Of a stretch of 64,000 bases of DNA, positions 53,477 through 63,036 are shown piece by piece. A program made the position numbers and the translations under genes. Position 1 is the stretch's first letter, and every line of letters begins with the position of its first letter. A model generated the notes under the pieces. The model saw only the letters and a program-made list of their open reading frames with translations. It was not told the DNA's origin and searched no databases. The stretch comes from Nocardia sp. BMG51109 (GTDB taxonomy: Bacteria > Actinomycetota > Actinomycetes > Mycobacteriales > Mycobacteriaceae): contig NZ_JAFQ01000004.1 of NCBI RefSeq assembly GCF_000526215.1, forward strand, positions 4,836,001 through 4,900,000, given 5' to 3'.

Positions 53477-54034
53477 GTGCCTGCACAACTCGAGGGTGCG
53501 CGCGTCCTGGTCGTCACCTCCAATGCCGGAGTCGAGCACGACGAACTGCTGGTGCCGCGGGACCGATTGCGGGAACGCGGGGCCTCGGTGCGGCACGCGG
53601 CGATGAAGGGTGAGGCGGTGCGCACCTATCGGCACGATCTGGACCCCGACGAGACGGTGCAGCCGGACGTGACGCTCGACGCCGTGGCCGCGGACGAGGT
53701 CGACGCCCTGGTCGTGCCCGGTGGCACGGTCAACGCCGATACGCTGCGCACCGACGACCGGGCCCGCGAGCTGGTGCGCGCGCTGAGCTCCGCCGGGAAG
53801 CCGATCGCCGCGATCTGCCACGGCCCGTGGCTGCTGGTCGATGCCGGGGTGCTGCCCGGCAAGACGCTGACGTCGTATCCGTCGCTGCGCACCGATATCG
53901 GCAATGCGGGCGGAACGTGGGTGGACCGGTCGGTGGTGCGGTGCCCGCAGAACGGGTGGACCCTGATCACCTCCCGCCGGCCGGACGATCTGCCCGATTT
54001 CGTCGATGCCCTCACCGACGAGCTGACGGGCTGA
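53477..54034 (+). CDS. DJ-1/PfpI-family protein
   Basis: 185 residues. The nucleophile elbow Cys is in PIAAICHGPWLLVDAG, with the Glu of GVEHDE near the N-terminus. PfpI/YhbO-type proteins act on glyoxal or damaged proteins, or have stress roles. AGGGAGGTAG lies just before the start. Monocistronic. Confidence 0.9.
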   Translation: MPAQLEGARVLVVTSNAGVEHDELLVPRDRLRERGASVRHAAMKGEAVRTYRHDLDPDETVQPDVTLDAVAADEVDALVVPGGTVNADTLRTDDRARELVRALSSAGKPIAAICHGPWLLVDAGVLPGKTLTSYPSLRTDIGNAGGTWVDRSVVRCPQNGWTLITSRRPDDLPDFVDALTDELTG

Positions 54035-54127
54035 GAAACCTCCGCGCCAACTCGGGAGCCTCGACTCTCTGTGCAGGCCAAGGCGGTCGGGGTGCGCGGG
54101 TGCGGTACGGGCACGCATACTCCTGGT

Positions 54128-55024
54128 ATGTCGGACTATGACGAATTCGGACTGTTCGCCGAGAACGCGGCCGAGGCGGGGCTGCCCTGGTCCGGTCCGC
54201 CGCGGGTGCGCCGGGTCTCGGCCGAGATCGGCGGCGGACTGCGGGTCAGCGGCCTGCGCTGGGGTGACGGGGAACCGGAGCTGGTGCTGCTGCACGGCGG
54301 CGCGCAGAACGCGCACACCTGGGACACCGTGGCGCTGGCGCTGGGCCGCCCCCTGATCGCGGTGGACCTGCCCGGCCACGGTCATTCCGACTGGTGGCCC
54401 GGTCATCTGTACACACCCGAACGCATGGCCGACGCGGTGGCCACCGCCCTGGACGAGCTGGCGCCGCGGGCCGCGGTCGTGGTCGGCATGTCCCTCGGCG
54501 GGCTGACCGCGCTCACGCTGAGCGCGCGCCGCCCCGAACTGGTGCGCCGGCTGGTCGTCGTGGACGTCACGCCGGGTACCGGGGACCGCCCCGAGAAGAC
54601 GGCGGCGATCGCCGCGTTCGTCAACGGCCCCACCGACTTCGAATCCTTCGAGGAGATCCTGGACCGCACCGTCGCACACAATCCCGGCAGGTCGGTGCAG
54701 TCGCTGCGCCGCGGCATCCTGCACAACGCCCGGCAGCGCGACGACGGCCGCTGGGTCTGGCGCTACGACCGCCTGCGCCCGACCGCCGACGGCTCGCACG
54801 ACTTCAGCGGCCTGTGGGAGGACGTGTCGGCCGTGCAGGCCCCGCTGCTACTCGTGCGCGGCGCCCGTTCCCCGGTCGTCGACGACGCCGATGTCGCGGA
54901 GCTGCTGCGCCGCCGCCCGCACGCGCGCGTCGAGGTGGTCGACGGCGCCGGGCATTCGGTGCAGGGCGACCGCCCGCTCGAATTGGCCGGGCTCATCGGC
55001 GAATTCGGCTTCGCCCGGGCGTAA
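54128..55024 (+). CDS. Alpha/beta hydrolase
   Basis: 298 residues from ATG 54128. Oxyanion segment LVLLHGGAQNAHTW, nucleophile elbow VVGMSLGGLTAL (Ser), acid in the RGARSPVVDDAD region and His in VVDGAGHSVQGDRP. Fits esterase/lactonase/C-C hydrolase families; substrate not predictable. Convergent with the kinase gene. Confidence 0.9.
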   Translation: MSDYDEFGLFAENAAEAGLPWSGPPRVRRVSAEIGGGLRVSGLRWGDGEPELVLLHGGAQNAHTWDTVALALGRPLIAVDLPGHGHSDWWPGHLYTPERMADAVATALDELAPRAAVVVGMSLGGLTALTLSARRPELVRRLVVVDVTPGTGDRPEKTAAIAAFVNGPTDFESFEEILDRTVAHNPGRSVQSLRRGILHNARQRDDGRWVWRYDRLRPTADGSHDFSGLWEDVSAVQAPLLLVRGARSPVVDDADVAELLRRRPHARVEVVDGAGHSVQGDRPLELAGLIGEFGFARA

Positions 55025-55040
55025 TATCCTGCCGGCGCCG

Positions 55041-56795
55041 TCAGCCGCCGCGATGCAGTATTCCGGTGAGATCGCCGCCGTCGAGGCCGAGCAGGTAGGT
55101 GGCCGAGCCGTCCCTGTTGAGCCGCAGGGTCGAGAATCGGCCGTCCTCTCGGCATCCCTTGCCGGTCGTCGCACCGGCGAGGGTCCGGGCGCGCAGCGTC
55201 ACGACGGAATCGCCGATATCGGTCAGCGTCTCGGCGCGCTTGCAGGTGCCTTGATCGCCGCGGCCGGTGTTGTTCGCGGTGCCGAGTTCGTCACCGGTCT
55301 TTCCGGCCTTCAGGGTGACGACGACGTCATAGGTGGCGGCCCCGTCGGTGGCAGTGCCCTTCCAGGTGCCGACGACCTTGCGGGGCAGTGCGCCGGACGA
55401 TGGTGTGTGGGAAGACGGTGCGTTGGACGGCGTTGCCTCGGTGGTGCCGGCGGGCTTCGGCCCCGGATTCCGGGTGGCCGCCGCGGGCACCCCGGCCGAA
55501 ATACCGGGGCGGGCCGCGGGTGTGTCGTCGCGGACGACGAGGCCGACGGCCACGCCGGCCGCGAGGATCACGGCGGCGGCCGCGCCGCCGAGGACGAGCG
55601 CGAGCCTGTTCCGGCGCGCGGGATTCCGTGCGCCGGCAAGGGAATCCGGTGCGGATCCCGTGGGCGGCGAACCACCCGGGCGGACAACGGTATCCACGAA
55701 TTCCTGTGGCCGCCAGCCGGTTCCGGACGGCGCGGGCCCGCTTCCGGACGCTCCCGGGATGGCGTTGTGCGGCAATCGGGTTGTCCCGCGCGGTGCCACA
55801 GCGGTCTCCGGCGGTGGTGGGGCGGTGCCGGGGGACGTGGTGGTTGTCCCGGACGGCGCCGGGAGGGTCCGGGGCGGCGGTGGGGTTGCGCGCGGGCGCG
55901 CGGGGGCGGTCTCGAGGTCGAGCAGGTCGGCTGCGCGGCGGTCGATGTCGTCGAGGATCGGGCGCGGCAGCCAGCCCGGGCCGCCGGGCGTGGCGAGCGC
56001 GGCGCAGCGGTGCGCGAGATCGGTTGCGGTGGGCCGAGATCGGGCGTCCTTGGACAGGCAGTGGGCCACCATCGGTCGCAGGCTGCCGGGGACGCCGTCG
56101 AGGCCGGGCTCCTCCTGGACCACTCGCCACAGCATGGACGCCGAATCCCCGGTACCGAACGGGGCCCGCCCGGTGGCCGCGTACACCAGCAGTCCGCCCA
56201 GGGAGAAGACGTCGCCGGCCGGGCCCATGGGCTCGCGGCCGGTGATCTGTTCGGGACACATGTAGCCCGGGGAACCGATGACCTTGCCCGTGGTGGTGAG
56301 CGCGGTGTCGTCGGCGGCGCGGGCGATGCCGAAGTCGATGACGCGCGGCCCGTCCGCGGCGAGCAGGACGTTCGAGGGCTTGAGGTCGCGATGCACCATT
56401 CCGGCGGCGTGCACGTCGACCAGCGCGCGGGCGAGACCGGCGGTGAGGGCGAGCAGCGATTGTTCCGGCAGCGGGCCGTGATTTTCGACGGCGTCGGTGA
56501 GCGACGGCCCCGGCACGTAGCCGGTGGCCAGCCACGGCCGCGCGACGTCCACCTCGGCGTCCAGCACGGGCACCGTGTAGCGTCCGCTGACGCGGCGGGC
56601 GGCGGCGACCTCACGCTGGAATCGCGTGCGAAAGGTGTTGTCACCGGCCAGATCCGGGCGCACCACCTTCACGGCGACGGTGCGCCCCTCGCCGGTCTGC
56701 CCGAGGTAGACGCGCCCCATGCCGCCGGAGCCGAGCACACCGAGCAGCCGGTAGCGGCCGATCGCCGCCGGATCCTCGGCTTCCAGTGGGCGCAT
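55041..56795 (-). CDS. Membrane Ser/Thr protein kinase with extracytoplasmic domain
   Basis: 584 residues. The kinase domain spans about 14-270: LGSGGMGRVYLG, VAVKVV, HRDLKPSN and DFGIA. A Pro/Thr-rich linker leads to one span (LALVLGGAAAAVILAAGVAV), then a Thr/Pro-rich stalk and a small domain of about 110 residues (VVGTWKGTATDGAATYDVVV) that may sense an external ligand. PknB-like architecture but without PASTA repeats. Confidence 0.92.
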   Translation of the reverse strand: MRPLEAEDPAAIGRYRLLGVLGSGGMGRVYLGQTGEGRTVAVKVVRPDLAGDNTFRTRFQREVAAARRVSGRYTVPVLDAEVDVARPWLATGYVPGPSLTDAVENHGPLPEQSLLALTAGLARALVDVHAAGMVHRDLKPSNVLLAADGPRVIDFGIARAADDTALTTTGKVIGSPGYMCPEQITGREPMGPAGDVFSLGGLLVYAATGRAPFGTGDSASMLWRVVQEEPGLDGVPGSLRPMVAHCLSKDARSRPTATDLAHRCAALATPGGPGWLPRPILDDIDRRAADLLDLETAPARPRATPPPPRTLPAPSGTTTTSPGTAPPPPETAVAPRGTTRLPHNAIPGASGSGPAPSGTGWRPQEFVDTVVRPGGSPPTGSAPDSLAGARNPARRNRLALVLGGAAAAVILAAGVAVGLVVRDDTPAARPGISAGVPAAATRNPGPKPAGTTEATPSNAPSSHTPSSGALPRKVVGTWKGTATDGAATYDVVVTLKAGKTGDELGTANNTGRGDQGTCKRAETLTDIGDSVVTLRARTLAGATTGKGCREDGRFSTLRLNRDGSATYLLGLDGGDLTGILHRGG

Positions 56796-56894
56796 CCGTC
56801 AACCGTGTCCTTCCACCAATGTGCCGCGCCGACCTCACGGCCGGCGTGCCCCGATCCCACACGAGAACCCCGCCGCCGCACAACTCGGCCCCGG

Positions 56895-58070
56895 CTACGT
56901 CACAGTCCGGACGCGCAGGCTCTGCATGCCGTGCAGGGCATTGCTCAGGACGGGTTCCGCGGCGAGGATCTCGAATCGGCGCACCCGGGACACCAGCGAC
57001 CGCAGCAGCGCCGTCATCTCCAGCCGGGCGAGCTGCATGCCGATGCAGACGTGTTCGCCGCGCCCGAAGGCGAGGTGGTCGGACGGCTTGCGGGTGACGT
57101 CGAAGCGTTCGGGGTCGGGGTATTTGCGCTCGTCACGGTTGGCCGATCCGTAGAGCACCAGCACCCGATCGCCGGCGTGCAGATCCACGCCCTCGAGGGT
57201 GTGGTCGGCGGTCACCACGCGGGTGAACTGCTGGACGGGGCTCTCGAGCCGGAGTGTTTCGTTGATCGCGTGCGGGATCAGCGTGGGGTCGGAGCGCACG
57301 AGGTCCCACTGCTCGGAATGCTCGGCGAACAGGCGCACCGCGTTGGAGACCGCGTAGATGGTGGTGTCGAGGCTCGGCGTGACGTAGTCGAGCATGAGGA
57401 ACGGGCATCGGTCGCGGGACACCTCGCCGGCGTCGGCCGCCTCGTAGAGTTGTGCGGCCCAGCCGTCGGGGTCGAGCTTGCCGGGGACCGCCTCGGTCAT
57501 GGCGAAGGAGATGAACTCCTCGACCACCGGCGCCGCGTCGGCCACCCGCTGGTTCGGCACGCCCTGCGACTCCCATGTGGCCGCGGCCCAGCGCAGCATG
57601 TTGGCCCGGCCGTGCTCACCCAGCCCGACCAGCTCGGAGACGATGGTCATCGGCAGATGTTCGGCCAGCTCGGTGGCGGCGTCGAACTCGCCGCGGTCGA
57701 CCAGCCGGCCGACGATCGCCTCGGCCTCGGCCTCGATGCGGGGTGCCAGCTCGCGGAGGCGTTCCGGCCGCAGCGGACGGCCGAGCACCCGGCGCACCGC
57801 GGTGTGCTCCGGCGGATCGAGGAACAGCGTGATCACGTTGGCGAGATCGGCATTCATGCCGGGGTTCATCGTCGTGCCCTGTGCCGACGAGTACATCTGC
57901 CAGTCGCCCAGCACATCCCGGATGGTCCGGTACCGGGTCAGGGCGTAGACGTCGTGGCGGGACAGGTAGACGACGGGGCCGAGTGCGCGCAGCTCGGCAT
58001 GCAGCGGATAGGGATGCAACCGGGCGTCGTCGGTGAACAGGTCGATATCGCTGACCGGAGTGGTCGACAT
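56895..58070 (-). CDS. Cytochrome P450
   Basis: 391 residues from the ATG at 58068-58070 (MSTTPVSD); a TTG four codons upstream is the alternative. Motifs: PPEHTAVRRVLGRPLRPERL, I-helix PSLDTTIYAV, ExxR NETLRL, haem loop FGRGEHVCIGMQLAR. A typical Nocardia-type monooxygenase with no ferredoxin gene beside it. Substrate unknown. Confidence 0.9.
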   Translation of the reverse strand: MSTTPVSDIDLFTDDARLHPYPLHAELRALGPVVYLSRHDVYALTRYRTIRDVLGDWQMYSSAQGTTMNPGMNADLANVITLFLDPPEHTAVRRVLGRPLRPERLRELAPRIEAEAEAIVGRLVDRGEFDAATELAEHLPMTIVSELVGLGEHGRANMLRWAAATWESQGVPNQRVADAAPVVEEFISFAMTEAVPGKLDPDGWAAQLYEAADAGEVSRDRCPFLMLDYVTPSLDTTIYAVSNAVRLFAEHSEQWDLVRSDPTLIPHAINETLRLESPVQQFTRVVTADHTLEGVDLHAGDRVLVLYGSANRDERKYPDPERFDVTRKPSDHLAFGRGEHVCIGMQLARLEMTALLRSLVSRVRRFEILAAEPVLSNALHGMQSLRVRTVT

Positions 58071-58700
58071 CGTCGGGTTCAAGAGCGGCGCCCCCGTATC
58101 CGGTTGTGAGCAATCATTGCTTCCTATCGGTAATGATTTGGGAAGCCTAACGATTGCCGTCCGGCGCGTGTCAAGGCCGCTGTGCCCACGGCCGGTTCCC
58201 CGGGAACCTTGCCGCGACAGTCGGCCGTCGGGTGGCTGTCATGTGTCCGATTTCGGCGAAAGTGGCGAAACCGGAGCGTATTTCGTGAGGGCGTTGCCGC
58301 CGGGCCACCTCCGCCGCCGGGAACTCCGGCCGCGTGGGTGCGGCCGGCGGTTCAGGGGCCGACCCAGGCGAGGACGGCGACGGTGAGGGCTCGGAGGCCG
58401 GTGTCGAGGGTCGGCTCGATCGGCCGCCCCTGACCCTGTCGCACCACCCTGCGGTCGGCACCCGGCCCGCCGCACCGACTGCTGGTCGGCGGCTTGTATG
58501 CGTCACACGAATATTATTGTACCCCAGCAATTTTGGCCGTCCGGCAACAGATCCGGGCGTATTGTCGGACCATAACGACGCGGCGCATACAGGCGTAATA
58601 CACGCGGATGGGTGAGCGGCCGGTTGCGGCGGGACCCACGCGACATTCCGGTCCGTTCCGCGAAGTTCATGGCCGCGGTCTCGAGGAAAGGGGCATCGTC
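58071..58700. promoter_or_regulatory. Divergent P450/O-methyltransferase control region
   Basis: About 630 bases without a convincing gene. AT-rich islands occur at 58105-58140 and 58505-58535. AATCATT (58112-58118) and AATGATT (58131-58137) are inverted arms about 40 bases upstream of the P450 start; GCAAT-C-ATTGC overlaps them. GAGGAAAGGGG at 58683-58693 is the methyltransferase ribosome site. Confidence 0.5.
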
Positions 58701-59726
58701 GTGAGTGACTCCGATCCGACCTCCGACCGAACGCTGATCTCCCTGCTGCTGGCGTATCTCGGCAGCGCCGCGGTCGGCGCCATCGCGCGGGTCGGCATTG
58801 CCGATCACCTCGCAGAACGGCCGCGGACCGCCGCGGAGCTGGCGCAGGTGGCCGAGGTCGACGAGGCGAATCTGCAACGGACACTGCGGCTTCTGGCCGG
58901 CGCGGGCATCTTCTACGAGGACGGCCGCGGCCGATTCCACCTCACACCGGCCGCCGCGCCACTGGTCACGACGGCCCCACGATCGCTGCGCGACGCGGCG
59001 ATCTTCCTGACCGAGCCGATGTTCTGGCAACCGGCCGGCCGGCTCGCCGACGCCGTGCGCCGCGGCAGCACGGTATTCGACGACACCTTCGGGATGTCGC
59101 TGTGGGAGTACTTCGCCGCGAACCCGGCCGTCGGCAGGGCGTTCGACACCGGCATGGCCGCTCTGTCCGGCCCGGAGGACGCGGCCATCGCCGACACCTA
59201 CGATCTGTCCGGTGTCCACAGCATCGTCGATGTCGGCGGCGGCCGCGGCGGCCTGCTGCGCATGCTCCTGCGGCACAACACACATCCGACGGGTATCCTG
59301 TTCGATCAGCCGCAGGCCCTCGACGGTCACGTGCTGGGCACCCCGGACCTGGCCGGCCGGTGGACGACCGTGGCCGGCGACTTCTTCGAAGCAGTCCCGG
59401 CGGGCGGCGACCTGTACCTCCTCAAACACGTCCTGCACGACTGGAACGACGACGAATGCGTTCGCATCCTGCGATGCTGCCGCCGGGCGATGCCCGCCCA
59501 CGCCCGGCTGCTGATTGCCGAAACCCTGACGCCCGAACCGAATACACCGCACTACGCGTGGACGGTCGATCTGCTCATCATGACCGTAACGGCCGGGCGT
59601 GAGCGCGCCCGGGAGCACTACGAGACGCTGCTCGCCGCCGCCGGGCTGGAACTCACCCGCATACTCCCGACCGCCACATTCAACGCGCTGTCGATCATCG
59701 AGGCCACCGCCCAGCCGGACGGGTGA
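58701..59726 (+). CDS. O-methyltransferase (AdoMet, plant-type dimerisation domain)
   Basis: 341 residues from GTG 58701 after GAGGAAAGGGG; the longer frame would begin in the control region. A dimerisation winged-helix opens it (VGIADHLAERPRTAAELAQV), followed by VDVGGGRGGLLRMLL (SAM loop), the acidic GDFFEAVPAGGDLYLLKHVL, and HDWNDDE with the catalytic His. Typical of aromatic polyketide and phenolic O-methyltransferases. Substrate unknown. Confidence 0.93.
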   Translation: MSDSDPTSDRTLISLLLAYLGSAAVGAIARVGIADHLAERPRTAAELAQVAEVDEANLQRTLRLLAGAGIFYEDGRGRFHLTPAAAPLVTTAPRSLRDAAIFLTEPMFWQPAGRLADAVRRGSTVFDDTFGMSLWEYFAANPAVGRAFDTGMAALSGPEDAAIADTYDLSGVHSIVDVGGGRGGLLRMLLRHNTHPTGILFDQPQALDGHVLGTPDLAGRWTTVAGDFFEAVPAGGDLYLLKHVLHDWNDDECVRILRCCRRAMPAHARLLIAETLTPEPNTPHYAWTVDLLIMTVTAGRERAREHYETLLAAAGLELTRILPTATFNALSIIEATAQPDG

Positions 59727-59746
59727 GCCCTCGATGCGGGCGCTGC

Positions 59747-60238
59747 TCAGCCGCCGCCGAGTTCCTCCGTCGATTGCCGCCCGGCCGCGCAGGTTCTGCG
59801 GAGGAAGTCGGCGATGATCTCGAGTTCGGCGGCGGTGTAGTGCCCGCACAGTTCGTCCATGCGGGTGTTCATGCCGGAAAACACTTGGTAGAGTTCGGCA
59901 TTGCGTTCCCGGACCGCCCGCAGGGTGACCGCGCGCCGGTCGGTCGCCTCGGAGTCGCGTTCTCGGACGATCCAGCCGCCCTTCTGTAGCCGGTCCAGGA
60001 TTCCCGTCATGGTGGCCGGGTGCAGCCCGGTCCGGCGTGCCAGTGCGGTGGGGGTCAGCGGGCCGTGGCGATTGATGAGGTCCAGGCAGGTGAGGTCGAT
60101 GTCCTTGAGTTCGACGCGGCCGCCGGAGCGCCGGTTGAGCAGCGACAGCTGAATGTTCAACTCGCGCAAGGCATCCTTGACGGCGACGGTCAGCCTGCGC
60201 CGATTCCGTCCCGTCGCCCGCTGTGCTACCGAACTCAT
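59747..60238 (-). CDS. MarR-family regulator
   Basis: 163 residues from the ATG at 60236-60238. The core LTPTALARRTGLHPATMTGI followed by LDRLQKGGWIVRERDSEATD and RRAVTL is MarR type. Convergent with the O-methyltransferase and divergent from the nitroreductase-like gene; it probably regulates the latter. Confidence 0.87.
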   Translation of the reverse strand: MSSVAQRATGRNRRRLTVAVKDALRELNIQLSLLNRRSGGRVELKDIDLTCLDLINRHGPLTPTALARRTGLHPATMTGILDRLQKGGWIVRERDSEATDRRAVTLRAVRERNAELYQVFSGMNTRMDELCGHYTAAELEIIADFLRRTCAAGRQSTEELGGG

Positions 60239-60411
60239 ACAGTGTCGCTTCCGAATCAGTTTGTACGACTTCCGTAGTGTACGGGCGCCCGTATCCGGGA
60301 TGTTCCAACGACCCACCGAGGCGGGCGCACCGTCCGCGAGGTGATGCGGCCCGGAAGTAATACGGGCAACATGTTATATCCAAACCATATTTTATGAATT
60401 AGACTGTGGAT

Positions 60412-60855
60412 ATGAGCGCAGACAGTTACCGTCGCAGGGTCAACACCATCAACAAGGTCATCGCCGGGTTGCAGCGGATCGGCATCGTGTTCGGGCCGAT
60501 GCAGATGCTCACGGTGCACGGGCGCCGCACCGGGCGGTTGCTCACCTTCCCGATAGCCGTGAACGAATTGGACGGCCGCCGCTACATCGTCCAGGCGTTT
60601 CCGAAGGCGGCGTGGGTGGCGAACGCGCGGGCGGCGGACACGGTGACGCTGACCCGCGGGCGGAAGGCGGCGACCGCGCGCCTGATCGAGGTTCCCGTGG
60701 ATGAGCGCCGACCGCTGTTGCGCGAGCTGGTCGCGATGAGTCCCGCGAGCGTCGGCAACCGCTTCGTCACCACCGGGCTGTCGGACTCGCCGACCCCGGA
60801 CGGCGTTGCGGCGGCAGCGGATCGAATCGCCCTGTTCCGCGTGGAGCCTGCCTGA
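60412..60855 (+). CDS. F420-dependent nitroreductase-like (DDN/DUF385) protein
   Basis: 147 residues; a GTG two codons upstream is an alternative start. The family core is MLTVHGRRTGRLLTFPIAVN followed by GRRYIVQAFPKAAWVANARA. Members bind cofactor F420 and reduce quinones, nitro drugs or other substrates; they are typical of Mycobacteriales. Confidence 0.88.
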   Translation: MSADSYRRRVNTINKVIAGLQRIGIVFGPMQMLTVHGRRTGRLLTFPIAVNELDGRRYIVQAFPKAAWVANARAADTVTLTRGRKAATARLIEVPVDERRPLLRELVAMSPASVGNRFVTTGLSDSPTPDGVAAAADRIALFRVEPA

Positions 60856-61012
60856 TCCCAGGCGTGCGGCCCGGCGAGGCGCCGTCGGGGGACGTGTGGA
60901 TGGCCCCGGCACCCCCGCGTCGACTCCGGCTGCCGGATGCGGTGGGCGACAAGCGAAAAGGGTGCCCGTACCGTCGGCACGGACACCCTCGGCGGAGGTC
61001 GGGCGGCAGGGA

Positions 61013-61675
61013 TCAGGTGGCTGCCAGGCGCTGCTCGGCTTGCCTGCCGCGGCGCAGCGTCCAGGTCAGCAGCCCGACGAGCATGATGGGCATGAGCGCC
61101 GCGGAGGCCGCCGCGGCGGCGTCGATCGGCAACAGGAAGATCAGCGGCACCCGCACCATCGCCTCGACGACGAAGGCGACCGCCCATACCGCCGTCAGCA
61201 TGCGGAACGTCCTGCGGAAGCCGGGCAGTTCGTGCCATTTCCGGTCCCACTCCTCGTGCTCCGTGCTGCCCGCGGCGCGAAACCGCTTGGCGGCGTGGAA
61301 GATGAACGGCTTGCCGACGAAACAGCTACCGAGGAAGAACAATCCGATGAGGGCCGTGGTGGCGGAATCCTTGAGCAGCAGGAACCGATCGCTACCGGTG
61401 ACCAGCGCCAGTACCGTGCCGATCAGGAATCCGACGCACATGAACCCCGCGAAGCCCTCGATCTTCCGCGCCCGCACCAGTCCGTAGACGAGCCGCAGAC
61501 CGGCGACGACCGCACCGCCGAGCAGTGCCCAGTACGGCTCGAATCCGGCCGTGCGCAGCCCGAAATAGGTGACGATCGCCAGTCCCGCGTCGAGGAAGAT
61601 GCCCCACAGGATGGTGAACATCCGGGGTGTCGCGGATCGTGGCGCCGTCGTGGACTGCGGTGGGGTCGTGGTCAT
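61013..61675 (-). CDS. VC0807-like small membrane protein
   Basis: 220 residues with five or six hydrophobic segments, for example MFTILWGIFLDAGLAIVTYF and TTALIGLFFLGSCFVGKPF, and a basic C-terminus. It resembles the VC0807/DUF3159-like group, function unknown. The ATG overlaps the carotenoid-oxygenase stop, so the two genes form an operon. Confidence 0.7.
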   Translation of the reverse strand: MTTTPPQSTTAPRSATPRMFTILWGIFLDAGLAIVTYFGLRTAGFEPYWALLGGAVVAGLRLVYGLVRARKIEGFAGFMCVGFLIGTVLALVTGSDRFLLLKDSATTALIGLFFLGSCFVGKPFIFHAAKRFRAAGSTEHEEWDRKWHELPGFRRTFRMLTAVWAVAFVVEAMVRVPLIFLLPIDAAAAASAALMPIMLVGLLTWTLRRGRQAEQRLAAT

Positions 61676-62979
61676 TTCTCCTCCTCGATCCAGGAGCCGT
61701 GGAATCCGGCGGGGACTCGCCGCGGCAGTCGCACCGCGGCAGTTTCGTGCAGGTCGGTGGCGTCGAGGACGAGCAGCCGGGATGCGGAGCCGTCGCCCGG
61801 CGTGCTGATGGTCAGCAGCCAGCCGTCGTCCTCGGCGGTGGCCCCCGCGGCCGGGACGAACACGGCCTCGCCGAGACGGTCGTCCGGCCCGGCGACGTAC
61901 TCGGCCGCCGCGCCGCTGTTCGAATCGTATTTGACCAGGCCCGGCCCGCCCATCGCGTAGAGGAACCGGTTCGGCCGGCCGACGAATTCGTCGGCGACGG
62001 TGGGGAATTCGACGGTGCGGTCGTCGAGTCGTTGTTCGCGCACGGTACCGGCGACCGGGTCGAGGGTCCACCGGTGCAGCGCTCCGCGCTCGGCCGTGGG
62101 TGCGTGCCGCGCCTCGGCGGCGGGCCGGTCGTCGCCGTGCCATGCCGCGAGGAAGGCGGGCGGGCTGTAGCGCACCGCGTCCAGCACGATCGAACCGCCC
62201 TCCTCGCGGGCGTTCCCGACGTGGAACACGTAGCAGGGATCGATCTCGAACCACCGGACGGTCCCGCCGGAGCGCGGCAGCACGCCGATCCGCGCACCGT
62301 AGTCGTCGTCCCAGCCGAACGGCATACCCGCGCGGCCCGGATCGAACACCGCCGGAAGATCGAGCCACAGCACGTAGTTCTCGGTGATCGCGAAGTCGTG
62401 CATCATCGTCGGACCCGGCACCTCGATCGGCTCGCTGTGCACGAGAGTGCCTGCGGCATCGGCGATGTGGAAGGCCACGTACGGCTCGGTCGTGGAGTAG
62501 CCGTAGAACAGCAGCTCCCCGGTGACCGGGTCGGTCTTCGGGTGCGCGGTCATCGCCGTGGTGAGCCGGCCGGCGAAATCGTACGGGCCGACGGTGTCCA
62601 GCCCGCCGGTCACCTCGTACGGAAAGCCGGCCTCGCACAGCGCGAGCAGATGTCCGCCGTGCTCGATGATGTGGGTGTTCGCCGAATGCACCGCGCGGTC
62701 GCCCCGGTTCGGCGGTTCGCACGACAACTTTTTCGTGCGCACCCAGCGATTGCGATACCACTCGGCCCGCCCGCCGCGCAGCCGGATGCCGTGCAGCATC
62801 CCGTGGCCGGTGAAGAGATGGCCGGGGGCTTCGCCGGGGAGCGGATTCGGCCCGTTGCGGAGGTAACGCCCGTCCAGCTCGGCCGGGAGCGTCCCGGTGA
62901 CGTCGAGGTCGTAGGCCTCCGTCTCGTCCGGGACCGGCGCCAGGTGGGCGGTGGTGAAGGTGGGCGCGGTGCGTGTCAT
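61672..62979 (-). CDS. Carotenoid cleavage oxygenase family protein
   Basis: 435 residues from the ATG at 62977-62979. The four iron-binding His are visible in MTAHPKTD, TMMHDFAI, CYVFHVGN and AGFHGSW. RYLRNGPNPLP and GHGMLHGIRL near the N-terminus are family hallmarks. It cleaves a C=C bond of a carotenoid, stilbene or lignostilbene with O2. Divergent from a PadR gene over a palindromic operator, so induction by a phenolic-like ligand is plausible. Confidence 0.92.
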   Translation of the reverse strand: MTRTAPTFTTAHLAPVPDETEAYDLDVTGTLPAELDGRYLRNGPNPLPGEAPGHLFTGHGMLHGIRLRGGRAEWYRNRWVRTKKLSCEPPNRGDRAVHSANTHIIEHGGHLLALCEAGFPYEVTGGLDTVGPYDFAGRLTTAMTAHPKTDPVTGELLFYGYSTTEPYVAFHIADAAGTLVHSEPIEVPGPTMMHDFAITENYVLWLDLPAVFDPGRAGMPFGWDDDYGARIGVLPRSGGTVRWFEIDPCYVFHVGNAREEGGSIVLDAVRYSPPAFLAAWHGDDRPAAEARHAPTAERGALHRWTLDPVAGTVREQRLDDRTVEFPTVADEFVGRPNRFLYAMGGPGLVKYDSNSGAAAEYVAGPDDRLGEAVFVPAAGATAEDDGWLLTISTPGDGSASRLLVLDATDLHETAAVRLPRRVPAGFHGSWIEEEK

Positions 62980-62989
62980 AGGTAGAAGA

Positions 62990-63013
62990 TGACATGTCGA
63001 AACTGACATGTCA
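62990..63013. promoter_or_regulatory. PadR-type operator, long palindrome
   Basis: TGACATGTC (62990-62998) and GACATGTCA (63005-63013) are perfect 9-base arms around GAAACT; each contains the 8-base palindrome GACATGTC. It lies 11 bases from the oxygenase start and 24 bases from the PadR ATG. Confidence 0.7.
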
Positions 63014-63036
63014 ATGTCGACTGGTACGATTCGGGC

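Noticed and set aside
50915..54799. Minus-strand frame of 1294 codons
   Set aside because: Spans the FUSC, P450, PfpI and hydrolase genes on the opposite strand; biased composition, no domain.
54891..58109. Plus-strand frame of 1072 codons
   Set aside because: Antisense to the Ser/Thr kinase and P450 genes, which have full motif sets.
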